Assembly: GCA_964412555.1 (NCBI GenBank)
Contig: CAYPPG010000037.1
Location: 9,902 to 73,901, forward strand
Length of the DNA: 64,000 bases
Origin: CAYPPG01 sp964412555
Lineage (GTDB): Bacteria; Hinthialibacterota; Hinthialibacteria; Hinthialibacterales; Hinthialibacteraceae
Reading direction: 5' to 3'
Shown in pieces: positions 24,998-32,896 of the stretch; positions within the stretch are counted from its first letter, which is position 1, and each line of letters starts with the position of its first letter. A program made the translations under genes and the position numbers. A model generated the notes under the pieces. It was not told where the DNA came from. It searched no databases and worked only from the letters and a program-made list of their open reading frames with translations.

Positions 24998-25611
24998 ATG
25001 TGTCCGGTGGTTTCGAACCGAGATTTGACTCGTAAAAAATACTTATCATGAAGTAACGCTTTGGGATTTCTTTTGCTGTAAAGCATATTTTTTTCATTCA
25101 GCATCAGTTTCAAATATTTATATGCGAATTGAGCGCGATTCAATGGTTCGGGAGTATATGCAGGCATGAGCTCCGGATCTTGAACCAGAACGTCAAAAAA
25201 ATCTTTATACTCTCTCATCTTTTGGCTTTTGGGCTGTCTTGGCCCAACTCGTTGATTGCCTAACGCCCAAGTCTCGAGACAAAAATGCTGTACAATGATA
25301 TGGTAATTTTTATTGAAGCCTCTTGCGGTAATAAATTGTTCGATCTCTGAATATTTCTCCTTCCAAGTCATTTCTTCAGAATCGATAGCAACAATTAGTT
25401 GATCGATGTTTTGATTTTGTTCTACATCGCCGATTGCGGCGTCGAGTATATCGAAATAGTAAGGATATCCTTCACCGGAGACGATGAGAAAATTATTTCT
25501 GTTGATTTTGGAAATATGATCGACATGAGTTAATTGGGGATTGACCAAGGGAATCCAATGCCGGTAAACCAACGTTTCTGCTTTTCCCTCGACGACGATA
25601 TAATAGTTCAC
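24958..25611 (-). CDS. TOPRIM-like protein, partner of the adjacent ATPase (candidate defence effector)
   Basis: 217 residues. The start MNYYIVVEGKAETLVYRHWI has the TOPRIM glutamate (Glu8, VVEGKAE) and DQLIVAIDSEEMTW gives the acidic strand end (Asp77, Glu79), which together suit a metal-dependent nuclease or primase-like site. VQHFCLETWALGN recalls the P-x-F-E-x-W motif of RloB/OLD-type TOPRIM proteins. The gene overlaps the ATPase stop by four bases and so is translated together with it. Its last codons overlap the convergent rnd by 40 bases. OLD, RloAB and PARIS systems share this ATPase-TOPRIM arrangement; assignment to any one of them cannot be made from sequence reading alone. Confidence 0.6.
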   Translation of the reverse strand: MNYYIVVEGKAETLVYRHWIPLVNPQLTHVDHISKINRNNFLIVSGEGYPYYFDILDAAIGDVEQNQNIDQLIVAIDSEEMTWKEKYSEIEQFITARGFNKNYHIIVQHFCLETWALGNQRVGPRQPKSQKMREYKDFFDVLVQDPELMPAYTPEPLNRAQFAYKYLKLMLNEKNMLYSKRNPKALLHDKYFLRVKSRFETTGHIQSCSKFLTAFIE

Positions 25612-26723
25612 GCGATCCCCTCTTTGTAAAATGGATCATTGATGAGCTGGATAAAGCGTTGTTGTTTTGATTTGCCGAATCGTTCAATGTTTTCTTGCCC
25701 ATAACGAATATCGACATGTGTTCCCTTGCGATTGAAAATGAACCAGTTTTCCACAGGAATATTATTGATAATATAGGGATGATGACTCGTGATGACAAAT
25801 TGAATATCTCTTTCTATTTCCATTAAAAAATCTGGAAAGAAGTCTATTGCATTGATCCCTAATGAATTTTCATATTCGTCTATTAAATAAATTACTCCAT
25901 CCGGTAATGTACACACATCCGTAATAATCAATAGTACTTTTCGCATACCTGAAGCGCATTCTGCTATGGGGATCCATTTATTCTTTACATGTCGTTCTTG
26001 TACACAAAATGTCATTTGCTCTTCTTTTTCTCGAAAGCCGGCCGCTGTTTCGATCTTGCAGTCAACGACAAACGGGAATACATTCCGGAAATACTCGCGA
26101 ATCATATTATATGTGTCAGGAAAATGAATAGAAAGAAAATAGAGTTTCAAATTTAATTCGAAATCGTATCTCCACAAATCCGCAGGATTATCAAACTTCA
26201 ATTGATCGAATTCAGGAGGAATAAATTTAATATAAGCCGTTTCACGATAGAGAATATCCGATGAGAAATCTCTCTTCGCAATATTCGTGAATCCATTATA
26301 CACTGGTTTGATTTCATCTTCTTCTTTTAAGAGTGTTAAACTTGATGTGTCTTTCGGCAATTTTGGTAAAGATTTTCCATTAAAGAGAAAGGAATTATCG
26401 TTCCTTACAATTATATCTTTCGAAATAGCAGTTTTTTTTGTAAGAGATTCCTTTTTGATTCTTATCCCTTTGGGGGTCTGCTCATCTATTTCGATCGCCC
26501 ACTCATATTTTTCCTCATTTTGTTCAAACTCAACATTCCAGTGTGTATTTCCATATTTATGAGATCCATTTACAAATCGCCCCATGTTGAATAACGTGTT
26601 CAGAAAACGCGTTTTTCCTGTCCCCGAATCACCGACAAGTAAATTGATATTACCGAATTCGACGCGTGAAAAATCCCACGTTTCTTTTCCCCATATATCT
26701 ACTTTGTATGATAAAAGTCTCAT
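25608..26723 (-). CDS. AAA/ABC-type ATPase of the OLD-like group (candidate defence sensor)
   Basis: 371 residues. Walker A GDSGTGKT at 31-38, preceded by the strand INLLV typical of SMC/RecF-like ATPases. A signature-like serine region (AECASGMRKVLLII) is followed by Walker B GVIYLIDEYENSLG and then FVITSHHPYIINN, whose histidine pair serves as the switch or H-loop. A long charged insert (about 75-250) sits between, as in AAA_15/AAA_21 proteins. Visible base composition is richer in A+T than rnd or the sulfatase beside it, which suggests transfer. With the TOPRIM gene it makes a two-gene module resembling RloAB or PARIS, which guard against phage. Confidence 0.75.
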   Translation of the reverse strand: MRLLSYKVDIWGKETWDFSRVEFGNINLLVGDSGTGKTRFLNTLFNMGRFVNGSHKYGNTHWNVEFEQNEEKYEWAIEIDEQTPKGIRIKKESLTKKTAISKDIIVRNDNSFLFNGKSLPKLPKDTSSLTLLKEEDEIKPVYNGFTNIAKRDFSSDILYRETAYIKFIPPEFDQLKFDNPADLWRYDFELNLKLYFLSIHFPDTYNMIREYFRNVFPFVVDCKIETAAGFREKEEQMTFCVQERHVKNKWIPIAECASGMRKVLLIITDVCTLPDGVIYLIDEYENSLGINAIDFFPDFLMEIERDIQFVITSHHPYIINNIPVENWFIFNRKGTHVDIRYGQENIERFGKSKQQRFIQLINDPFYKEGIA

Positions 26724-26863
26724 AGTAATTTGATTGTTAACTCACATCATCGGTTTGATGCTAGATTATTCTTATCCTCTATTGTATGGTGCTATTATAC
26801 ACATATACAAACAAAATTGATAGTCTGTGTTTATCGAACATATGAAAAGAAAAAGAGGGCAAA

Positions 26864-28642
26864 ATGAAAATGTTGAAAGAGCATGGAAGGCGGGAATTTC
26901 TTGTTACGCTTGGATTGGCATCAACTTCAATAGCTTTATCCAATTCCGGATTTGCACAAAAAAACACAAAACCCAACATCCTCCTCATCATGACCGACGA
27001 CCAAGGCTGGGGCGATATCACATCCCACAGCAATCCCTGGCTCGACACACCGGTGCTAGACCGCTTGGCGGAAGAAGGCGCACGCTTCGACCGCTTTTAC
27101 GTCAGCCCTGTCTGTGCTCCCACCCGCGCTAGCCTCTTGACCGGCCGTTACCATCTGCGAACCGGTGTGCACGGAGTCACTCGCGGCTGGGAAACCATGC
27201 GGAGTGAAGAAGTGACTCTCGCCGAGATCTTGAAGAAAGCCGGATACGCCACCGGCTGCTTCGGCAAATGGCACAACGGCGCTCACTATCCAAACCACCC
27301 CAACGGCCAAGGCTTTGACGAATTCTACGGCTTTTGCGCCGGCCATTGGAACAATTATTTCAATACCACTCTCGACCACAACGGCACACTGGTTGAAACC
27401 GACGGGTACATCACCGATGTCCTGACCGATGCCGCTCTTCACTTTATCGAAAAAAATAAGAACCAACCGTTCTTCTGCTATGTGCCCTATAACGCCCCCC
27501 ATTCCCCCTGGCAAGTACCGGATTTCTACTTCAACAAATACAAAGCCAAAGGCCTTGATGACACCACCGCCTGCGCCTACGCCATGTGCGAAAACTTGGA
27601 TGACAACATCGGCCGGCTCTTAAAAAAACTGGATCAATTGAAATTATCGGACGATACCATCGTATTGTTTTTAACGGACAACGGCCCGAATACCGACCGC
27701 TACAACGGCGGCATGAAAGGACGAAAAGGCAGCACCCATGAAGGTGGCATACGAGTGCCGTTCTTCGTTCGCTGGCCGGGAAAGATCGATACCAATCTCC
27801 ATATTGAACCGATTGCGGCTCATATCGATCTCTTACCGACTTTGGTTGATCTCTGCGGCATTCCGATGCCGGATACCCTGCCGCTGGACGGTGTCAGCCT
27901 GGCTCCGTTATTGACGGATGAGAACGCCGATTGGCCGGACCGGATGATCTTCACCCGCTGGGGCCGCCGAGGTGCCGTCCGTACCGAGCAATGGCGCGCT
28001 GTAGTAACCGGGGATCGCTGGGAACTGTACGACATGATCATCGATCCCGAACAGGAGAAAGATGTTTCGGATCAACATCCTGAAATACTCAAAAAATTGA
28101 GTGCAGCCTACGAAAAATGGCTGACCGAAGTGACCGAAGAGGGATTCGATCCGATCCCCATCTCTATTGGTTTCCCGGAAAGTCCGGAAGTCGTTTTACC
28201 CGGCCATGAAGCCTATCTCTATCCCGAAAAAGGGAAGGGGATCAGCTATGTCGGCAGTTCCGGCTGGGCAAACGACTGGGTCACCAATTGGACCGATACC
28301 GACGCGTACCCCTATTGGGAAGTTGAAGTGGTACGGGAAGGCCAATATGAAATCACGCTGATGTATTGCTGTTCAAAGGAGGATGTCGGAGCAAAACTGC
28401 GGGTGGAGATTGCCGGCCAACAGGTCGAGGGAATCATTCAAAAACCGCATGATCCCGATCCGATCCCCAGCCCAGACCGTGTGCCCCGCAAAGAGGTCTA
28501 TGAAAAGATTTGGGCGCCATTGACTCTTGGAACGGTAAAACTCCCAAAAGGACAAACGCGTCTTGCTGTCAAAGCGTTATCCAAACCGGGAAATACGATT
28601 ATTGATCTTAAAGCAGTGAAGGTAAAATATCACGATTCTTGA
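26864..28642 (+). CDS. Tat-exported type I sulfatase
   Basis: 592 residues. The N-terminus has a Tat-type twin arginine (GRREFLVTLGLAS). ILLIMTDDQGWGD provides metal ligands, and CAPTRASLLTGRY contains the formylglycine motif CxPxR with Cys84. FLTDNGPN and the GMKGRKGSTHEGG segment add the other metal and sulfate-binding residues. After about 440 a C-terminal beta domain (GQYEITLMYCC, LRVEIAGQQV) resembles carbohydrate-binding modules. Type I sulfatases cleave sulfate esters, commonly of marine polysaccharides, and need an FGE or AtsB maturase, which is not in this window. GAGGG lies five bases before the ATG. Confidence 0.94.
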   Translation: MKMLKEHGRREFLVTLGLASTSIALSNSGFAQKNTKPNILLIMTDDQGWGDITSHSNPWLDTPVLDRLAEEGARFDRFYVSPVCAPTRASLLTGRYHLRTGVHGVTRGWETMRSEEVTLAEILKKAGYATGCFGKWHNGAHYPNHPNGQGFDEFYGFCAGHWNNYFNTTLDHNGTLVETDGYITDVLTDAALHFIEKNKNQPFFCYVPYNAPHSPWQVPDFYFNKYKAKGLDDTTACAYAMCENLDDNIGRLLKKLDQLKLSDDTIVLFLTDNGPNTDRYNGGMKGRKGSTHEGGIRVPFFVRWPGKIDTNLHIEPIAAHIDLLPTLVDLCGIPMPDTLPLDGVSLAPLLTDENADWPDRMIFTRWGRRGAVRTEQWRAVVTGDRWELYDMIIDPEQEKDVSDQHPEILKKLSAAYEKWLTEVTEEGFDPIPISIGFPESPEVVLPGHEAYLYPEKGKGISYVGSSGWANDWVTNWTDTDAYPYWEVEVVREGQYEITLMYCCSKEDVGAKLRVEIAGQQVEGIIQKPHDPDPIPSPDRVPRKEVYEKIWAPLTLGTVKLPKGQTRLAVKALSKPGNTIIDLKAVKVKYHDS

Positions 28643-28652
28643 TTTTCTTCCA

Positions 28653-28707
28653 GGTAGAGCAAGCGTCTCGCTTGCCATAAATTGCAGGCGGGGACACCTG
28701 CTTTACC
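28653..28707. repeat. Composite hairpin: AAGCG/CGCTT and GCAGG/CCTGC
   Basis: GGTAGAGCAAGCGTCTCGCTTGCC (28653-28676) has a perfect 7-bp stem GCAAGCG/CGCTTGC. GCAGG, 8 bases, CCTGC follows at 28684-28701. The outer ends GGTAGAGC and GCTTTACC also nearly pair, so the whole could fold as a branched unit. Related copy at 21558. Confidence 0.8.
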
Positions 28708-28765
28708 CACTATTCAAAAAGCAATGTGGAATTGATTTATTTCGATCGAGCAAATGAGGTGAAAC

Positions 28766-29584
28766 ATGGCCAAAGGAAACAAAGTGTTCATCATCGGATG
28801 CCTTGGGTGCGGTGGGATTCTTGGATTACTATTTCTGCTGTTTGCGGGCGGGATCGGTTTCATTGCTTATCAAGGCTACCAATTCGGCCAGGAAATTGGA
28901 GAAACATACCAAGATGTTGTTGTCGATTATCAAAATCTTGATGAACAAATTGACTTTTTTCCACCTGAGAATGGAATCTTGGATAAAGAGAGAGTAAATA
29001 CGTACCTGAAAATCCGGACGGATGTTACAAAATTTGCAAAAGATTACCTTGATAAAATCGAGGCAAAGGGAAATGAAATCGATTCGCAGTTTAATTCATC
29101 CGGTATTTTATCGAAATTACACGGATTTGGAAAAATCAAAGAAATCGTTCTTTTGGCTGTCAATATGATTGCTGAGATTGGAGACGAGCATATCCAACAA
29201 TTAAAAGAATCGGATATGTCCTGGAAAGAATATCAGTGGATCACGCGCATTTATCTTGGTACCCTTTCAAAAGCGGAAGCGAACGGATATGAACAGGGAG
29301 CGGAAATGTGGGAAACGTACCTCAAGAATTTTGATAAAGCTCGAGATCACACCAGAGATATGAAGATGGAATTCGACAAAACGCGCATTCGCGGGGACCG
29401 CATGAATCGGCGAAATATGGAGGAAGAACTCGAAAAGGTGGATTATAAAGTGGAAAATAAAGAGATTGTCGAAAGCACTGCCGAACAATTTCTTTCCAAT
29501 AATGATGCTCCTGTTTTGGACTTTTTGGCTTTAAAACTAGACGAAATAATCAAAGAGTTATCCGGGAAGAATAAACCATCCTGA
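28766..29584 (+). CDS. Membrane-anchored protein of unknown function
   Basis: 272 residues, no family recognised. One N-terminal membrane segment (VFIIGCLGCGGILGLLFLLF, about 7-33) is glycine- and cysteine-rich. The rest is predicted soluble and mostly helical, with charged heptad-like stretches (FAKDYLDKIEAKGNEID; MNRRNMEEELEKVDYK). GAGGTG before the ATG supports the start. It is convergent with the pseudopilin gene, 12 bases away. Confidence 0.75.
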   Translation: MAKGNKVFIIGCLGCGGILGLLFLLFAGGIGFIAYQGYQFGQEIGETYQDVVVDYQNLDEQIDFFPPENGILDKERVNTYLKIRTDVTKFAKDYLDKIEAKGNEIDSQFNSSGILSKLHGFGKIKEIVLLAVNMIAEIGDEHIQQLKESDMSWKEYQWITRIYLGTLSKAEANGYEQGAEMWETYLKNFDKARDHTRDMKMEFDKTRIRGDRMNRRNMEEELEKVDYKVENKEIVESTAEQFLSNNDAPVLDFLALKLDEIIKELSGKNKPS

Positions 29585-29596
29585 AAATTTTAAACG

Positions 29597-30163
29597 CTAT
29601 ATACCTCCCCCGCCATTATACCCTTGTACACGTTGTCCGGGGGGAACTCTTCTAAAAAAGCCTCCTATACTCATCAAACCGTTGGTCGCATCATACGGTG
29701 GCCCACCACGAATTCCTGCCGGCCCCCAGCCGTCGACCAAACCGCCTTTCGGTGTTGTTTGTGCCGCGCGCACATCGGGGTGACTGCGGGGATCCCACAA
29801 ATTCGTATGGCTTTCCCACGGAATCCAATGGTAAAAAGTTTGCGTTGTATCGAAGCCGACTGGTTTTTGTTGTGCTTGAGCGACTTGAGGAACCAACTGG
29901 AACCGATCGGGCATGAATGCATTCAAATAAGGAATCGGTGTTGTTAAAGGAAAATGCTGCAACGGTCCCCCACGATGCATATGGTAAGAATTATGATCCA
30001 GATGGTATTGTTGCATGGCATTGACAAACGTTTTCAAATCGCTCTGTGTCCCCGCAATCTTTGCCCGTATTTGCGCGTTCATAAAATTCGGAACTGCAAT
30101 CGCCGCTAGAATACCGATGATCGCAACGACGATCAACAATTCAATTAAAGTAAATGCTTTCAT
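29597..30163 (-). CDS. Type II secretion/type IV pilin-like prepilin (pseudopilin)
   Basis: 188 residues. It begins MKAFTLIELLIVVAIIGI, with the prepilin peptidase site after Ala3 followed by Phe and a Glu at mature position 5; the long hydrophobic helix runs to about 26. Ala instead of Gly at -1 is accepted by some peptidases. The rest is a small globular domain with H/Y/P-rich loops (NSYHMHRGGPLQHF; WDPRSHPDV), ending in GYNGGGGI. Similar prepilins are amplified as lone genes in Planctomycetes-type genomes and are thought to be carriers in type II secretion. No other secretion gene adjoins. Confidence 0.88.
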   Translation of the reverse strand: MKAFTLIELLIVVAIIGILAAIAVPNFMNAQIRAKIAGTQSDLKTFVNAMQQYHLDHNSYHMHRGGPLQHFPLTTPIPYLNAFMPDRFQLVPQVAQAQQKPVGFDTTQTFYHWIPWESHTNLWDPRSHPDVRAAQTTPKGGLVDGWGPAGIRGGPPYDATNGLMSIGGFFRRVPPGQRVQGYNGGGGI

Positions 30164-30244
30164 GAATCCTCTCCATTAGAGAAAGTACAATATGATATTT
30201 CTATAAATTGATATAGCTTTTCATACGAGTCATATTGACAATTC

Positions 30245-32686
30245 ATGGCTTTTTCATGGAGAATAACGAAAAAAAGAAAGGCAAAAAAGGTGTTCGGAGT
30301 GAATTTTATATTCTTCTTCTCTGTATTCATGATTGTTAATGTTTCAATGAATGGCTGGTCTCTTGAGTCGGCTTATAGGAAACAAATTCATGCGGATTGG
30401 AAAATTCAAGCCGATCTTCGTTATCCGGAAATGGACATCGATCCATCCGATCCGCGAACCTATGCAAACGCGGCGATGTTGAAAATCCAAAATGGCTTGC
30501 GCCTCGCACGTGACTTACAGTCCAAAGGAGTCGATGTGCAACAGGAGATGGCCCGTCTTGAAACCCTTAAACAGGAATTTCAGGCACTCCCGAACAATAT
30601 CCCCAATAATGATGTGTATCCTTTTTATCGCAATGCAAGAACCATCGTTCGCAAACTTGCGTTCCGCAATCCGCTATTGGATTTCGACTCGATCCTGTTC
30701 GTGAAACGCGCTCCCGGCACCCTCCCCCATATTTCCGATCAATATTACGGATGGTGGTCCCGCCCAGGCGGGGGAATTTATATTCTCGAAAGTTATAAGA
30801 GTGATCATCCACAAGAACGATGCCTGACATCCGATTGGCCTGCCGGAAATTTCCTACGCCCCGATTTGTCTTACGACGGCCAAAAGATTCTATTTGCTTA
30901 TTGTCGGCATTATCCACATGTGTCAAAAATGGAAAAGGTCGATAAAGAACAATTGCCGGAAGACGCTTTCTATCAAATTTACGAAATGGACATCGACGGA
31001 ACAAAGGTGCGTCAATTGACACAAGGCCGATACGATGATTTCGATGCCCGGTACCTGCCGAACGGTGAGATCGTGTTCCTCTCGACACGAAAAGGCCAAT
31101 TTATTCAATGCACAAAAAGCAATACCCAGAAAACGATAATGTCAACACAACCGGACAGTTATGTCCGCTGCGGCGGTGACAACACACGCCCCTGTGCTGT
31201 TTACACCTTGCATGTCATGGATGCCGATGGAGAGAATCTTCGCCCCATTTCCGCATTTGAAACATTTGAATACACTCCCTCCGTTTCTAATGATGGCCGC
31301 ATTTTGTACACTCGTTGGGATTATATCGACCGGTTCAACGGCCATTTCTTCAGCCTCTGGTCTACAAACCCAGATGGGACAAATCCTCAATTGGTATACG
31401 GCAACTACACCACCCGCCCGCAAGCGGTTTCGGAAACACGCTCTATTCCGAATTCTGACAAAATGATCTTTACCGCAGCCGCCCACCATTCTGTCGAGGG
31501 AGGCTCGTTGGTTTTGCTGGACCGCAGTTTTGGTTCCGAAGGCGAAGCGCCTCTCACCCGTCTGACACCGGAAATCCCGTTTCCGGAAACTGAAGCGTGG
31601 ATGGATATGTATTACGCCAATCCCTATCCCTTATCGGAAGACTATTTTCTGGTGACTTGGAGCAATCGGCGTTTACCGCCGCATTGGGGAAGCAAACAGG
31701 TGACCGGGAAAGAAAATCCAGTCAATGCGCTCGGTTTATATTTGTATGATCAATTTGGGAATCTCGAATTGATCACTCGTGATCCGAAAATATCGTGCAT
31801 GTATCCCCTCCCGATCCATCCTCGCGAACGTCCGCCGGTCCAACCCACCATCGTCGACTGGGACGGACCGCAGGAAGGATCGTTTCTTGTATCCGATGTT
31901 TATCAAGGATTGGATGGCATCGAAAGAGACCGTGTCAAGCGAATTCGTATCATCGGTGTTCCTCCAAAAACCCAACCACATATGAATCAGCCCAGCATCG
32001 GTGTGTCAAAAGAAGATCCGGGCAAGTTTGTCTTAGGTACCGTACCGGTGGAAAAGGATGGTTCCGCTTTTTTTCGCATTCCATCGGGAATCCCTGTTTT
32101 CTTTCAAGCACTCGGTGAAGAAGGAATGGCCATTCAAACCATGCGCAGCTTGACCTATGTTCAACCGGGACAAACATTATCGTGTATTGGTTGTCATGAG
32201 TCACGTGAATCAGCCCCGAATTTCAAACCGATCCCCCTTGCCGCCCGGCGGGAACCATCGAAACTGACACCTGCCCCGGACGGCTCCTGGCCACTGCGAT
32301 TTGACCAAATGGTTCAACCGGTCTTGGATCAACATTGTGTCTCCTGCCATCATCCCGAAAGCGGCGTGGAGAAAGCCGCCGCTTTCGATTTGAAAGCGGA
32401 TAAATCGTATGACACTCTGATGAATTACGCCGAGCAAAATCTGGAGCAACTGGCCTTCGAAAAAGATCGCTCGAACATCGGTGAATGCGTCGCACAAAAC
32501 AGCGCGTTGTGGAAGATGATTCGCACGAATTCCAGCCATAAGGATGTGAATTTAGATGAAAGTGATTACGACCGTTTAATCACATGGATGGATGTGTATG
32601 CTCATCGAACCGGATCGTTCAGCAAAGACCAAGAACAACGATTAACCAATTTCCGCCATTCCATCTCCCACCTTTTTACCAATTGA
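30245..32686 (+). CDS. HzsA-like multidomain protein with TolB-like propeller and two CxxCH motifs
   Basis: 813 residues. An N-terminal hydrophobic segment (about 19-38) suggests export or anchoring. Propeller repeats of the WD40/TolB type follow, for instance YQIYEMDIDGTKVRQLT, YTLHVMDADGENLRPIS and PSVSNDGRILYTRWD. Two c-type haem motifs come at the C-terminus, CIGCH near 647 and CVSCH near 698, in a cytochrome-like domain (FDQMVQPVLDQHCVSCHHP). This arrangement resembles the middle and C-terminal parts of hydrazine synthase alpha and of the wider planctomycetal family of uncertain role. The rest of the window shows no anammox gene, so hydrazine synthesis is not implied. Electron transfer outside the cytoplasm is plausible. 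Confidence 0.78.
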   Translation: MAFSWRITKKRKAKKVFGVNFIFFFSVFMIVNVSMNGWSLESAYRKQIHADWKIQADLRYPEMDIDPSDPRTYANAAMLKIQNGLRLARDLQSKGVDVQQEMARLETLKQEFQALPNNIPNNDVYPFYRNARTIVRKLAFRNPLLDFDSILFVKRAPGTLPHISDQYYGWWSRPGGGIYILESYKSDHPQERCLTSDWPAGNFLRPDLSYDGQKILFAYCRHYPHVSKMEKVDKEQLPEDAFYQIYEMDIDGTKVRQLTQGRYDDFDARYLPNGEIVFLSTRKGQFIQCTKSNTQKTIMSTQPDSYVRCGGDNTRPCAVYTLHVMDADGENLRPISAFETFEYTPSVSNDGRILYTRWDYIDRFNGHFFSLWSTNPDGTNPQLVYGNYTTRPQAVSETRSIPNSDKMIFTAAAHHSVEGGSLVLLDRSFGSEGEAPLTRLTPEIPFPETEAWMDMYYANPYPLSEDYFLVTWSNRRLPPHWGSKQVTGKENPVNALGLYLYDQFGNLELITRDPKISCMYPLPIHPRERPPVQPTIVDWDGPQEGSFLVSDVYQGLDGIERDRVKRIRIIGVPPKTQPHMNQPSIGVSKEDPGKFVLGTVPVEKDGSAFFRIPSGIPVFFQALGEEGMAIQTMRSLTYVQPGQTLSCIGCHESRESAPNFKPIPLAARREPSKLTPAPDGSWPLRFDQMVQPVLDQHCVSCHHPESGVEKAAAFDLKADKSYDTLMNYAEQNLEQLAFEKDRSNIGECVAQNSALWKMIRTNSSHKDVNLDESDYDRLITWMDVYAHRTGSFSKDQEQRLTNFRHSISHLFTN

Positions 32687-32690
32687 TCGC

Positions 32691-32810
32691 TGGGAGCGCG
32701 GGCATCCCTGCCCGCATCTTTTATTAACACTAACCTGGGAGCGCGGGCATCCCTGCCCGCATCTTTTATTAACACTAACCTGGGAGCGCGGGCATCCCTG
32801 CCCGCATTTT
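32691..32810. repeat. Three identical GCGGGCA-hairpin repeats in tandem
   Basis: Units begin at 32691, 32736 and 32781, so the period is exactly 45 bases. Each has the hairpin GCGGGCATCCCTGCCCGC; the first two are followed by ATCTTTTATTAACACTAACC. The copies are identical in sequence until the third ends in ATTTTCATT. The array starts directly after the HzsA-like gene. Confidence 0.96.
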
Positions 32811-32896
32811 CATTAAAATCAAAATGGTATTGCTTTCAAACTTGACATCCATCCAAATCCGTCCAATCTATAGCAAACTGATCGGGAGGAAAACCA

